This document shows, in pieces, positions 39,233-49,011 of a stretch of 64,000 bases of DNA. The first letter of the stretch is position 1, and every line of letters starts with the position of its first letter. Location: assembly GCA_045120135.1 (NCBI GenBank), contig JBGVEN010000010.1, positions 62,001 through 126,000 on the forward strand, read 5' to 3'. The notes below the pieces were generated by a model, which ran no database searches, was not told where the DNA came from, and worked only from the letters and a program-made list of their open reading frames with translations. Source of the DNA: SIG440 sp045120135 (GTDB lineage: Bacteria; Bacillota; Clostridia; Monoglobales; Monoglobaceae). A program made the translations under genes and the position numbers.

Positions 39233-39505
39233 ATGAAATTTGTGGAAAATCTCAAAAAGGCAGCAGAAAAAACATTTAACCAGGTAGCGACTAAAACAGG
39301 TGAGATAGTGGAGGATTCAAAAACCAAGTACTCTATTTTTGACCTTAATAACGACATCGAAAAGATTTATACAGAGCTTGGCAAGGAAATTTACAGGGGT
39401 TATAAAGCTGATGAGAATGTTTCCGAATTTATTGAGGCAAAATGTGCTGAGATTGATAAAATTAATGCGGAAATCGAGATGCTTAAGCAAAAACTGGAGG
39501 ATTAG
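39233..39505 (+). CDS. Small coiled-coil protein, 90 aa
   Basis: The charged, helical protein begins MKFVENLKKAAEKTFNQVATKTGEIVEDSKTKYSIFDL and ends EIEMLKQKLED. It resembles small Clostridia proteins that carry a zinc-ribbon at the end, but here no Cys pair is present. It lies between ychF and cmk. AATGGAGAT precedes the start. Function unknown. Confidence 0.7.
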   Translation: MKFVENLKKAAEKTFNQVATKTGEIVEDSKTKYSIFDLNNDIEKIYTELGKEIYRGYKADENVSEFIEAKCAEIDKINAEIEMLKQKLED

Positions 39506-39531
39506 TTCCTCTGTTTAAAAGGAGAATTTTT

Positions 39532-40209
39532 ATGTCAACATTTAAAATTGCAATTGACGGGCCGGCAGGTGCGGGCAAAAGCACAATTGCTAAGCGTGCT
39601 GCAAAGGAACTGAAGTTTGTATATATTGATACGGGTGCAATGTATCGTGCAATTGGTCTTGCCGCAATTCGTGCAGGGGTTGACCCCAATGGTGATGTTT
39701 CTGCTGTTGAAGCATTACTTGAAAATGTGAAAATCGACATTTCTCATTCTGAAGCAGGTCAGCAGGTATTTTTAAATGATGAAGATGTATCAACCGAGAT
39801 TCGTCTCCCCGAGGTATCTGTTGCGGCATCGGATGTATCAAAAATTCCGGCGGTAAGGAGTAAACTTCTTGATTTGCAGCGTAGTATTGCTGAAAAGAGC
39901 GATGTTATTATGGACGGCAGGGATATAGGAACAGTGGTTCTCCCAAATGCAGACCTTAAAATTTTTCTTACGGCTTCGGTTGAAGACCGCGCAATGCGCC
40001 GCTATAAGGAGCTTTGTGAAAAGGGTGTTGAATGTAATTTTGATGATGTAAAAAAAGATATGGAATATCGTGATAAAAATGATTCCGAACGTGAAATTGC
40101 ACCGCTTAAACCCGCAGAGGACTCTGTTTTTGTGGATACCACAGGTAATACATTGGAGGAATCTGTTGCGGCAATTTTACAGATTATGAAAGAGAGAAAA
40201 AATAAATAA
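39532..40209 (+). CDS. cmk: Cytidylate kinase
   Basis: 225 residues. The P-loop IDGPAGAGKSTIAKRAA (residues 8-24), IDTGAMYRAIGLAA (NMP-binding), the MDGRDIGTVVLPNADLKIFLTAS element and a final VDTTGNTLEE match Cmk. It phosphorylates CMP and dCMP. AAAGGAG precedes the ATG. The stop overlaps the plsC start, and the order cmk-plsC-ispH/rpsA is a conserved Clostridia arrangement. Confidence 0.96.
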   Translation: MSTFKIAIDGPAGAGKSTIAKRAAKELKFVYIDTGAMYRAIGLAAIRAGVDPNGDVSAVEALLENVKIDISHSEAGQQVFLNDEDVSTEIRLPEVSVAASDVSKIPAVRSKLLDLQRSIAEKSDVIMDGRDIGTVVLPNADLKIFLTASVEDRAMRRYKELCEKGVECNFDDVKKDMEYRDKNDSEREIAPLKPAEDSVFVDTTGNTLEESVAAILQIMKERKNK

Positions 40210-40811
40210 TGGCAAACTTTGTTTTATTGATTGTAAGAGGAATATACAGGCTTCTTTTTGGCGAAATCGAAATATGCGGTCTGGAAAACATACCAAAGGA
40301 CAAGAATTTTCTTCTTGCCCCCAATCATTTAAGTAACTTTGATCCGCCGCTTGTTGCGGCATTCGTTCCGGTTAAAATGGCATATATGGCAAAGGCATCG
40401 CTTTTTAAGGTTCCGGTTGTAAATTGGGTAATCAAGGCGTTTGGCGCATTCCCTGTAAAGCGTGGCGGCGGTGACTTGGCTGCGATTAAGACTGCTATTG
40501 CGATTCTTAAGGACGGAAAGAACCTCGTTGTATTTCCGGAGGGAAAAAGAGTCAGAACCCCTGGAATTCTTGGTGAGGGCAAGCAGGGGGCAGTAATGAT
40601 TGCGGCAAAGGCAGGTGCCGGAATTCTTCCGGTAGGTATTGAGACAAAGTACAAGCTTTTCCGTGGAGTAAAGCTCACTATAGGCGAATACATAGACCTT
40701 TCTGAATATAAAAGCAAGAGAATGACAGCTGAGGAACTTCAGACGATTACAAACGATATTCTGATGCAGAAAATTGCAGAGCTTGCAGGAGCAAAGACCT
40801 ATGGAAATTAA
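40209..40811 (+). CDS. plsC: 1-acyl-sn-glycerol-3-phosphate acyltransferase
   Basis: 200 residues. The catalytic motif NHLSNFDPP (about residues 38-46; H-x4-D) and FPEGKRVRT (about 98-106) are clear, with an N-terminal hydrophobic segment (FVLLIVRGIYRLLFG). It transfers the second acyl chain in phospholipid synthesis. It overlaps cmk by one base and the ispH/rpsA start by 11 bases. Confidence 0.94.
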   Translation: MANFVLLIVRGIYRLLFGEIEICGLENIPKDKNFLLAPNHLSNFDPPLVAAFVPVKMAYMAKASLFKVPVVNWVIKAFGAFPVKRGGGDLAAIKTAIAILKDGKNLVVFPEGKRVRTPGILGEGKQGAVMIAAKAGAGILPVGIETKYKLFRGVKLTIGEYIDLSEYKSKRMTAEELQTITNDILMQKIAELAGAKTYGN

Positions 40812-43080
40812 AATTGCCGAAAAGGCAGGCTTTTGTTTTGGCGTTGACAGGGCTGTAAAGATTGCGTACAGTACCGCAAACGAAAAAAAGTGTGATATCT
40901 ATACCTATGGTATGTTGATTCATAACTCGGATGTAACAAACGAGCTTGAATCTATGGGCGTAAAATGTGCCGAAACAATTTCGGATATTCCTGACGGCAG
41001 TATTGTTATAATTCGTGCACACGGCATTTCAGAAGCGGAGCAAAACACTCTGATACAAAAAAAAGCTGATATAATTGATGCGACCTGTCCGTTTGTAAAA
41101 CGAATTCACAATATTGTGTGGGAAGAATACGAAAAGGGGCGGCAGATAGTTATTGCAGGGGACAAAAACCATCCCGAAGTAAAGGGGATTAACGGATGGT
41201 GCGAGAATACGGCATATATTATCGGTAATGCGGATGAATGCCATGAAATTCTTAAACTTTCACCCGAAATTCCAATTAGTATAGTGGCTCAAACCACATT
41301 AAGAAAAGAAAAAGCAAAAAAAATTGAAGAAATTTTAAAAAAGTATTTTACAAATGCGATTTTTTTTGATACAATATGTAGTGCAACTGAAGAACGGCAG
41401 CTTGCAGCTGCAAAACTTGCTAAGGAATGTGACCTTATGCTGGTGCTTGGCGGCAAAAACAGCTCCAATACCGAAAAGCTTTTTGAAATATGCCGTGAGC
41501 ACTGCTTTGACAGTTACAAAGTTGAAAACAGCAAAGAATTAGATGGGCTTGCCCATTTATTTAAAAAAAATATAAAAAAAGTAGGCATTACCGCTGGAGC
41601 ATCAACTCCAGATAAGGTAATCAAGGAGGCAAAACAAACCATGGCGGAAATTACAAATGAAATGAACTTTGCAGAGGCGCTGGAAGAAACTTTAAAGCCC
41701 TTAACAACAGGCGATATTGTTAAAGGTATAGTTATCGGCATCACCCCTACAGAGGTACAGGTGGACATTGACGGCAAGTATGACGGCGTTATTCCTTTCG
41801 CAGAAATGACAAACAACGCATCAGCAGATCTTAGCAAACTTGTTAAGGTTGGCGAAGAAGTTGAAGTGTTTGTTATCCACGTAAGCGATCGTGATGGCGT
41901 TGTCAGACTTTCAAAGAAGAAGGTAGACGAAGCAAAAGGTTGGAACGAGCTTTATGCTAACTTTGAAAACGGCACAGTACTGACCTCAACAATCACCGAA
42001 ATTATTAAGGGTGGTGTTGCAACTGAAGTTAACAATGTAAGGGTATTTATCCCTGCATCAGAGGCTTCAGAACGTTTTGTTGAAAACCTCGGCTCACTTC
42101 TTAACACCGAAGTTTCATTTAGAATTATAAAGATGGAAAAGGATCGCAGAGGCCGTTCAAAGATTATCGGCTCTATCAAGTCTGTTGCAAAGGAAATCAG
42201 CCAGAAGAAGGCGGAAGAATTCTGGGCAACTGCAGAGGTAAACAAGCAGTACACCGGTACAGTTAAGTCACTGACAGCTTTCGGTGCATTTGTTGACCTT
42301 GGCGGCGTAGACGGTCTTATCCATATCTCTGAACTTTCAGATGCACATATCAAGCATCCGTCAGAAGTGGTTAAGGTTGGCGACTCTATAGATGTATATA
42401 TCAAGGATATGAACAAGGAAACAGGCAAGATTTCTCTTGTTAAGGAACTTGAAGAAACTAAAAAGGCTCGTGAAGCTGCATTCTGGGGCGCTCTCGAGGT
42501 TGGTAAGGTTTGCACAGGTAAGATTAAGTCTCTTACAACTTTCGGTGCATTTGTTGATATTGGCGGCGTAGATGGTCTTGTTCATATTTCTGAGCTTTCA
42601 TGGAACAGAATTAAGCATCCGTCAGAGGTTGTTAAGGTAGGCGACGAAATCGAAGTTTATATCAAGGAAGTTAATCCCGAAACAAAGAAGATTTCTCTTG
42701 GACACAAGAAGGAAGAAGACAGCCCCTGGTATCAGGCAACAAAGGAACTCAAGGTTGGAGACAATATTAAGTGTAAGATTGTTCGCATCCTGCCCTTTGG
42801 TGCATTTGCTGAGGTTGCTCCTTTCGTAGACGGTCTTATCCACATTTCTCAGATTGCAAACACCAGAATTGACAAACCCTCTGATGCACTTAACATCGGT
42901 GATGAGGTTGAAGTTCAGGTTGTTGAAATCAATAACGAAACAAAGCAGATTGGTCTTTCAAGAAAGGTTCTTCTCCCTGACTATGTTGCAGAGGAAGAAA
43001 AGGTTGAGGAAGAAGTGTCTGACGAATCCTACACAGAGGAAGGCTCATTCACTCTCGGCGACATTCTTGACGCTGAATAA
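40801..43080 (+). CDS. ispH-rpsA: Bifunctional IspH - 30S ribosomal protein S1 fusion
   Basis: 759 residues read from ATG 40801. The first ~285 are IspH (HMBPP reductase, last step of the MEP isoprenoid pathway), with the [4Fe-4S] cysteines in AGFCFGVDRAVK, IIDATCPFVKRIH and FDTICSATEERQ. The rest holds five S1 RNA-binding repeats; the third and fourth (about 481-550 and 563-631) are near copies (LTAFGAFVDLGGVDGLIHISEL and a matching copy). The fusion is a recognised Clostridia feature. The acidic C-terminal tail is typical of S1. Confidence 0.95.
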   Translation: MEIKIAEKAGFCFGVDRAVKIAYSTANEKKCDIYTYGMLIHNSDVTNELESMGVKCAETISDIPDGSIVIIRAHGISEAEQNTLIQKKADIIDATCPFVKRIHNIVWEEYEKGRQIVIAGDKNHPEVKGINGWCENTAYIIGNADECHEILKLSPEIPISIVAQTTLRKEKAKKIEEILKKYFTNAIFFDTICSATEERQLAAAKLAKECDLMLVLGGKNSSNTEKLFEICREHCFDSYKVENSKELDGLAHLFKKNIKKVGITAGASTPDKVIKEAKQTMAEITNEMNFAEALEETLKPLTTGDIVKGIVIGITPTEVQVDIDGKYDGVIPFAEMTNNASADLSKLVKVGEEVEVFVIHVSDRDGVVRLSKKKVDEAKGWNELYANFENGTVLTSTITEIIKGGVATEVNNVRVFIPASEASERFVENLGSLLNTEVSFRIIKMEKDRRGRSKIIGSIKSVAKEISQKKAEEFWATAEVNKQYTGTVKSLTAFGAFVDLGGVDGLIHISELSDAHIKHPSEVVKVGDSIDVYIKDMNKETGKISLVKELEETKKAREAAFWGALEVGKVCTGKIKSLTTFGAFVDIGGVDGLVHISELSWNRIKHPSEVVKVGDEIEVYIKEVNPETKKISLGHKKEEDSPWYQATKELKVGDNIKCKIVRILPFGAFAEVAPFVDGLIHISQIANTRIDKPSDALNIGDEVEVQVVEINNETKQIGLSRKVLLPDYVAEEEKVEEEVSDESYTEEGSFTLGDILDAE

Positions 43081-43095
43081 TTTGTGTTAAGTTAT

Positions 43096-43133
43096 ACTAA
43101 GGCGGTTATCCTGAGGTTAACCGCCTTAGTTTC
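43096..43133 (+). terminator. Terminator after ispH-rpsA
   Basis: A 13-bp stem (ACTAAGGCGGTTA with TAACCGCCTTAGT) and T-rich tail. The remaining gap to murD (43134-43226) has no gene. Confidence 0.8.
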
Positions 43134-43226
43134 TTTGCTATATTGAGTAAAGACTGTTGCGAAAAGCTGTTTGCTGAACAGCCTTTCGAATATTCTTTTT
43201 AAATTTTGTGAGAGGACGGCGAGATT

Positions 43227-44588
43227 ATGAACGCAGCTGAATATAAAAAAAGTCTTAAAGACAAAAAGATATCTGTAATCGGCGTGGGAGTAAGTAATGT
43301 TCCGCTTATCAGATTTTTGGTTGATGGCGGAGCAAAAGTCACCGCACACGATAGAAAAACTGTAGAAAAGCTGGGCAATACATATACCGAACTTTTAAAT
43401 CTCGGGGTAATGTTTGTTCTGGGCGAGGACTACCTTAAAAATATTCCTGAGGACACAGAAATCATTTTTAAGACCCCTGGACTTCGCGGAGATGTTCCCG
43501 AACTTGTCAAAGTAAAAGAAAGAGGTATAGAAATCACTTCCGAGATGGAGCTTTTCTTTAAGCTTTGTCCTTGTAAGATTATTGCGGTAACAGGCAGTGA
43601 CGGCAAAACCACCACCACAACCCTTATCGGAGAACTGCTGAAAAAGGAAGGCTATACCTGTTATATCGGCGGTAATATAGGCAAACCCCTTATTGGTGAG
43701 GTCGAGAAAATGACTGAGAAGGATATTGCAGTCCTCGAACTTTCTAGCTTTCAACTATTTTCAATGCGTCAGAGCTCTGATGTTGCCGTTATAACCAATG
43801 TTACACCCAATCACCTTGATTGGCACAAAGACTTTGATGAGTATATTGAATCTAAAAAGAATATTATGAAATACCAGAACACTAAAGGCGTACTGGTTAC
43901 AAATTCCGATAACGAAATAACGAAAAAAATAGGCTTGGATGCCGTTGGAGAAAATCGCACATTCTCGTTTGTAGGTGAAAGTATTGTATGCGTGAAAGAT
44001 GGATTTATCTGTTATAACAGTGAAAATCTTATTAAGACAGCGGATATAATAATTCCCGGCAACCATAATGTCGAAAACTATATGGCAGCAATAGCGGCGA
44101 CCCGTGATTTTGTTTCAAAGGAGACAGTTGGGTTTGTTGCAAAAAACTTTGGAGGTGTTGCACATCGTATCGAGCTTGTCCGTGAACTTCACGGAGTAAA
44201 ATATTATAATGACTCCATTGCAAGCAGCCCCGCACGTACTACCGCAGGTCTTTCGTCTTTTAATCAAAAAGTAATCCTCATTGCTGGCGGTTACGATAAA
44301 AAAATACCATTTGACGAATTTGGCGAAGTGGTTAATGAAAAGGTTAAAAAACTGGTTCTTGTAGGTGCAACATCGGATAAGATTGAAACTGCTGTTAAGA
44401 ATGCACCCAACTATGCAGGCTTAGACATTATTCGTGAAGCAGAATTTAAAAAAGCGGTTGAAAGTGCCCGTGACTGTGCACAAAAGGGTGATATAGTACT
44501 CCTTTCTCCGGCTTGTGCAAGCTTTGATTTGTTCGGTAATTTTGAAGAACGAGGTAATACATTCAAAAAAATAGTAAATGAGTTTTAA
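43227..44588 (+). CDS. murD: UDP-N-acetylmuramoylalanine-D-glutamate ligase
   Basis: 453 residues. The N-terminal Rossmann-like part (GVGVSNVPLIRFLVDGGAKVTAHD), the ATP-binding VTGSDGKTTTTTLIGELL (about 130-147), the central NVTPNHLDWHKDFDEYIESKKNI and the C-terminal NDSIASSPARTTAGL all match MurD, which adds D-glutamate in peptidoglycan precursor synthesis. GAGAGGACGGCGAG precedes the ATG. Confidence 0.97.
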   Translation: MNAAEYKKSLKDKKISVIGVGVSNVPLIRFLVDGGAKVTAHDRKTVEKLGNTYTELLNLGVMFVLGEDYLKNIPEDTEIIFKTPGLRGDVPELVKVKERGIEITSEMELFFKLCPCKIIAVTGSDGKTTTTTLIGELLKKEGYTCYIGGNIGKPLIGEVEKMTEKDIAVLELSSFQLFSMRQSSDVAVITNVTPNHLDWHKDFDEYIESKKNIMKYQNTKGVLVTNSDNEITKKIGLDAVGENRTFSFVGESIVCVKDGFICYNSENLIKTADIIIPGNHNVENYMAAIAATRDFVSKETVGFVAKNFGGVAHRIELVRELHGVKYYNDSIASSPARTTAGLSSFNQKVILIAGGYDKKIPFDEFGEVVNEKVKKLVLVGATSDKIETAVKNAPNYAGLDIIREAEFKKAVESARDCAQKGDIVLLSPACASFDLFGNFEERGNTFKKIVNEF

Positions 44589-44594
44589 AACCCA

Positions 44595-44630
44595 AAAGAG
44601 AGCAGCTCTTATGAGCGGCTCTCTTTTTTC
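44595..44630. terminator. Bidirectional terminator between murD and comEC
   Basis: AAAAGAGAGC (44595-44604) and GCTCTCTTTT (44619-44628) with a 14-base inner part. It overlaps the last codons of the minus-strand comEC gene. Confidence 0.8.
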
Positions 44631-46297
44631 TTTAACTCTTTGTCTTTAAGACAATCATATATCAGTTTTAATACGAAATAAAGAATTATACCAAAGGCTA
44701 TGTATGTAATAATTGTTTTGTTATTCACGGTTTTTCCGGTAAAATCAATTACAAATCTGTCACTGCCAAAGGTGTCAACAGTCCATTTTATTATGTCTAG
44801 CGGTATGGAAAGGAGGGGTTTTAATATTGCAGCTACAAAGTGTGAAGATAAAAAGTATACTATACAGCAAATGTATCCAAGGCAAAAGATAACCGAAACC
44901 AGAGGTATACACCATAAATTTGTAACAAACTGAATTATTGAAAGCTTATTAAAAAACAGAACAAGGAAGCAGGCGGTTCCAATAAACGATGATAACGAAA
45001 GTGAAAGGGAAGAAATAAGTGTATCGATGCATTTATACATTATTTTGCCAAAGAGGCTATCCGGCAAATGCGCCGTAAACAAAAGTTTATGTGAGATGTG
45101 ACGAAAAAACTTAAAGTATGCAAAAATCCCAAATGTTGCGAAAAACGAAAGTAACAGGCTCTTTGAAAATAATGCGTAAGGTGTAACGGCAATAATAATT
45201 CCAAGTGCTGTAAAGAGCGAGGTGGCGGAGTCGTAGTTTTCATAAAGAAATGATGCAAGAATAGCTATTATGAGCATTATTGCCGCACGGCATACGGACG
45301 GAGAAAATGCAGAGATTGCAACAAATGATATAATAAAAGGAACGGACAAAATAAGCGCATATCTTTTTCTTGACGGTCTGCCAGTGAATACAATCATTAG
45401 AAACGAGAACATAATGGATAAATGCAGACCTGAAACTGCAACAATATGCGATATTCCTGAATTGGCAAATTTCTCATACAGTTCATCGGTAAAACCAGAT
45501 TTCTCACCAAGCAGAATTCCCTTTAATATTGCCGCAGACTCCGGATTATCATAGAAAATGTTACTTATAATTTCGGAAAGTTTATAACGGATGTCTAGTC
45601 CCAATTCTTTAAATAGAGCAAAAATGTTTTTGTCAGTTTCAAAGTCAATAAGGTTTATATTTTTGGTGTTGCCGATAAGAAATATATTTCTTCCCCTGAG
45701 ATGGGTGTAGTAGTCGAAATTATCGTGATTTTCCTCACGTTTGGGCGTGGAAAGTTCAGTCCAACAACATATTTTGTCACCATATTTTATTTCTTTGCTA
45801 CGGTCAGAGGGCATGTATAAAACGATTGTTCCGGTCGCAGAGGGGTCGGAATCAATTTGAATAACCTCAACCTCCATAGAACGGGAGTAACCGTTTTTTG
45901 TAAGTCTTGGGCTGTTGGTAACATATCCGTAAATCCAAGCTTCTTTGTCTGAATAAGTCAAAAGAGTGTTAAAGGCGGAATGCTCGGTAAAATATATCCG
46001 TGCCATTCCTGAAACTGTAAAAACTATTAAAAATAGAGGTAGTAACAAAAACTTAAGACGAATATTCAAAATTTTAAAGGCTCTGAGTAAAAACAAAATA
46101 ATAAGGACAATAAAAAATCCGCATAAAACCAATGCGGCTGAAACGAACAAAAAATCGTTAAGATATAGAAAAAGAAATATACCAAAAGCGAAGGCGATAC
46201 TGCAAAAAACAAGGTAGTGTTTTGCGGAAATCAAGTGTTCGGACTTATACAAAACAAATGCTCCTTTCGGTAAAAGTTTGCGTAGGTATTTTAACAT
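44609..46297 (-). CDS. comEC: ComEC/Rec2-like membrane protein lacking the beta-lactamase-fold domain
   Basis: 562 residues with many membrane helices: an N-terminal DUF4131-type part (residues about 25-220, soluble OB-like loop with GYVTNSPRLTKNGYSRSME) and then the competence domain signature VAVSGLHLSIMFSFLMIVF with the FSPSVCRAAIML element. The protein stops after the competence helices (VLKLIYDCLKDKELKKKESRS) without the usual C-terminal metallo-beta-lactamase nuclease domain. ComEC forms the DNA uptake channel; the short form is a known variant. No other com gene is near. Confidence 0.85.
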   Translation of the reverse strand: MLKYLRKLLPKGAFVLYKSEHLISAKHYLVFCSIAFAFGIFLFLYLNDFLFVSAALVLCGFFIVLIILFLLRAFKILNIRLKFLLLPLFLIVFTVSGMARIYFTEHSAFNTLLTYSDKEAWIYGYVTNSPRLTKNGYSRSMEVEVIQIDSDPSATGTIVLYMPSDRSKEIKYGDKICCWTELSTPKREENHDNFDYYTHLRGRNIFLIGNTKNINLIDFETDKNIFALFKELGLDIRYKLSEIISNIFYDNPESAAILKGILLGEKSGFTDELYEKFANSGISHIVAVSGLHLSIMFSFLMIVFTGRPSRKRYALILSVPFIISFVAISAFSPSVCRAAIMLIIAILASFLYENYDSATSLFTALGIIIAVTPYALFSKSLLLSFFATFGIFAYFKFFRHISHKLLFTAHLPDSLFGKIMYKCIDTLISSLSLSLSSFIGTACFLVLFFNKLSIIQFVTNLWCIPLVSVIFCLGYICCIVYFLSSHFVAAILKPLLSIPLDIIKWTVDTFGSDRFVIDFTGKTVNNKTIITYIAFGIILYFVLKLIYDCLKDKELKKKESRS

Positions 46298-46399
46298 AAA
46301 AGAACTGTAAACGCAAGGACTTAGTAAGGAAATTTAGTATTTGTTTTGAAAACAGTTTGAAACCATACGACCATAGTGGGTTATTTTTATAAAAAAATG

Positions 46400-46428
46400 T
46401 TGCAGAAATTATATTATTATGATATAAT
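46400..46428 (+). promoter_or_regulatory. glyS promoter
   Basis: TTGCAG (46400-46405), 17 bases, TATAAT (46423-46428) with an extended TGA. The 252-bp gap 46298-46549 otherwise holds only the 120-nt glyS leader, where I see no T-box. Confidence 0.75.
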
Positions 46429-46549
46429 GCATAATGTATATCTTTGTTTTGAAGTCAGACAGTTTTGCCTGATTATTCAATGTGTTTTTTCTTTGATTAT
46501 ACAGAAGAAAAACGATAAAATATAGGGAACGAAAGGCTGAGTGGTAAAA

Positions 46550-47932
46550 ATGAAAAACACAGAAAAAACAATGGAAAAAGTCGTTGCACTTTGTAAGGGC
46601 AGAGGCTTTGTATATGCAGGCTCCGAGATTTACGGCGGTCTCGCAAACACCTGGGATTACGGTCCTCTTGGTGTTGAACTCAAAAACAATGTAAAGCGTG
46701 CATGGTGGAAGAAGTTTATTCAGGAAAGTCCATACAATGTAGGTCTTGATGCAGCTATTCTTATGAACCCCGAAACATGGGTTGCTTCAGGTCACGTAGG
46801 TGGTTTTTCAGACCCGCTTATGGACTGTAAAGAATGTAAAACAAGATTCAGAGCAGACAAGCTTATTGAAGATGCAGCAGGCGTTTCGGCAGACGGTTGG
46901 TCGGATGCAAAAATGCTTGAGTTTATAAACGAGCAGGATTTGAAGTGTCCCAACTGTGGTAAGCACAACTTTACCGATATCAGAAAGTTTAATCTTATGT
47001 TCAAGACCTTCCAGGGTGTTACAGAAGACAGCTCAAGCGAAATCTTTCTCAGGCCCGAAACTGCACAGGGTATCTTTGTAAACTTCAAAAATGTTCAGAG
47101 AACAAGCCGTAAGAAGATTCCTTTCGGTATCGGTCAGGTAGGTAAATCGTTCCGTAACGAAATCACTCCTGGTAATTTCACATTCAGAACCCGTGAGTTT
47201 GAACAGATGGAGCTTGAATTCTTCTGCAAACCCGGAACAGACCTTGACTGGTTTGCATACTGGAAGGATTTCTGCAAAAACTGGCTGCTCTCACTAGGTA
47301 TTGCAGAAGAAAATATTAAAATGCGTGACCACGAAAAGGAAGAACTTTCACACTACAGTAAGGGTACAACAGATATCGAGTTTATGTTCCCGTTTGGTTG
47401 GGGCGAGCTTTGGGGTATTGCTGACAGAACAGACTTCGACCTTAAGCAGCACGCAAATCACAGCGGTGAAAAATTTGAGTATAATGACCCTGAAACAAAC
47501 GAAAAATATATTCCATACTGTGTTGAACCGTCACTCGGCGCTGACCGTGTAACTCTTGCTTTCCTTTGCGAAGCTTATGATGAAGAAGTAGTTGATGCTG
47601 AGAAAAACGATATCCGTACAGTTCTCAGATTCCATCCGGCACTTGCTCCCATTAAGGCGGCAGTTCTGCCCCTTTCAAAGAAGCTTTCAGAGGGTGCTGA
47701 AAAGGTTTACGCAAAGCTTGCAGCTGAATTTATGTGTGAATATGATGAAGCAGGAAGTATCGGCAAGCGTTATCGCCGTCAGGATGAAATTGGTACACCA
47801 TTCTGTATCACATACGACTTTGATTCTGAGGAAGACGGTGCAGTTACTGTTCGTCACCGTGATACAATGGAGCAGGAGCGCGTAAAGATTGATGAGCTGG
47901 TTGCATATATCAGCGAAAGAATTAAATTTTAG
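46550..47932 (+). CDS. glyS: Glycyl-tRNA synthetase (dimeric type)
   Basis: About 460 residues, class II alpha2 type. Motifs are GFVYAGSEIYGGLANTWDYGPLG, a zinc-knuckle with CKECKTRFRAD and LKCPNCGKHNF, motif 2 VGKSFRNEITPGNFTFRTREFEQMELE, and motif 3 EPSLGADRVTLAFL. The C-terminal anticodon-binding domain begins near residue 360. It charges tRNA-Gly. ATG 46550 is used; a GTG nine bases upstream is also possible. Confidence 0.96.
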   Translation: MKNTEKTMEKVVALCKGRGFVYAGSEIYGGLANTWDYGPLGVELKNNVKRAWWKKFIQESPYNVGLDAAILMNPETWVASGHVGGFSDPLMDCKECKTRFRADKLIEDAAGVSADGWSDAKMLEFINEQDLKCPNCGKHNFTDIRKFNLMFKTFQGVTEDSSSEIFLRPETAQGIFVNFKNVQRTSRKKIPFGIGQVGKSFRNEITPGNFTFRTREFEQMELEFFCKPGTDLDWFAYWKDFCKNWLLSLGIAEENIKMRDHEKEELSHYSKGTTDIEFMFPFGWGELWGIADRTDFDLKQHANHSGEKFEYNDPETNEKYIPYCVEPSLGADRVTLAFLCEAYDEEVVDAEKNDIRTVLRFHPALAPIKAAVLPLSKKLSEGAEKVYAKLAAEFMCEYDEAGSIGKRYRRQDEIGTPFCITYDFDSEEDGAVTVRHRDTMEQERVKIDELVAYISERIKF

Positions 47933-47973
47933 GGCTTAATAGATAAAACCCTGCATAAGGTTGGTGCAGAAAA

Positions 47974-49011
47974 TTGTTTTTTTCTGAAGTAACAGGTCAC
48001 GAAAACATAAAAGATGTTCTTATGCGGACGGTCAAGAACCGCCGCATAGGACACGCCTATATTTTTGAAGGGCCTTCGGGTGTCGGAAAACTGGATATGG
48101 CAAAAGCGTTTGCAATGACACTCTTGTGCGAAAATGCAAATGAAGGCTGTGCTTGCGGAATGTGCAAAAGTTGCAATATGTTCCGGTCGGGCAACCATCC
48201 GGACGTTCAGATTGTAACCAATCAGCTTTATGATTGCTCGAAAAAATCTACCGATATCTTAGTAGACACTGTCAGAAATATGAAGCAGGAGATTTATATA
48301 AAACCGTTTTCGGCAGAGCGAAAAGTGTATATTGTTCCTGATGCCGATACAATGAATATGTTTGCCCAAAACAGCCTTTTAAAGGTTCTGGAAGAACCTC
48401 CCGAATACTGCACAATTATACTTCTGGCGGAGAACTCAAACAGCTTTCTGCCGACTATTCTTTCAAGAGCACCGATTCTTAAGTTTTTTCCGCTTAAGAC
48501 TAAAGAGGTATTTGAATATCTTGCCCGGACTTTTCCGGATAACCCAGAAGAACTTCTTCAAATGTCAGCGAATATGAGCGGCGGAAGTATAAATCGTGCA
48601 AAAATTCTTCTGGAAAACGATGAGGTAAATGAGCTTAGATACGGCATTATTGATTGTGTTGTTAATTTATACGGAAAGAGCCGCAAGGGTATATACGATT
48701 TAAGTAAATATCTTAAGCAGAATAAAGATGATGCAGTGTTTTCGTTTAATGTACTTGAGGAGTTTTTTCACGATTTGATGATGTATAAAACATCGGGTCT
48801 TGTCGGCAGAGTTACAAATGTTGATAAAATGGAACAGATTGAAGAACTGGCAGATTCGGTAACAGAAAAAACACCGCAGAGATTACTTGAAGTACTTTTT
48901 AAATACAACGATTATATTTCGAAAAATATAAGCTATGCACAGATTGCCCAGTGTATGAGCTTGGAACTGTGGGAGGCAATAAATGACAGAGGTTATAGGA
49001 GTAAAATTTAA
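47974..49011 (+). CDS. holB: DNA polymerase III delta' subunit (clamp loader)
   Basis: TTG start; 345 residues. The P-loop is GPSGVGKLDMAKAFA (about 30-44) and a zinc module is formed by CENANEGCACGMCKSC (about 50-65). The conserved clamp-loader motif LLKVLEEPPEYCTIILL and the SRAPI sequence for the sensor region follow. It acts in the clamp-loading complex at the replication fork. It overlaps ricT by 29 bases, a standard Firmicutes pairing. Confidence 0.93.
   Translation: MFFSEVTGHENIKDVLMRTVKNRRIGHAYIFEGPSGVGKLDMAKAFAMTLLCENANEGCACGMCKSCNMFRSGNHPDVQIVTNQLYDCSKKSTDILVDTVRNMKQEIYIKPFSAERKVYIVPDADTMNMFAQNSLLKVLEEPPEYCTIILLAENSNSFLPTILSRAPILKFFPLKTKEVFEYLARTFPDNPEELLQMSANMSGGSINRAKILLENDEVNELRYGIIDCVVNLYGKSRKGIYDLSKYLKQNKDDAVFSFNVLEEFFHDLMMYKTSGLVGRVTNVDKMEQIEELADSVTEKTPQRLLEVLFKYNDYISKNISYAQIAQCMSLELWEAINDRGYRSKI

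Noticed and set aside
46429..46549. T-box riboswitch in the glyS leader
   Set aside because: No T-box consensus or terminator is visible in the 120-nt leader.
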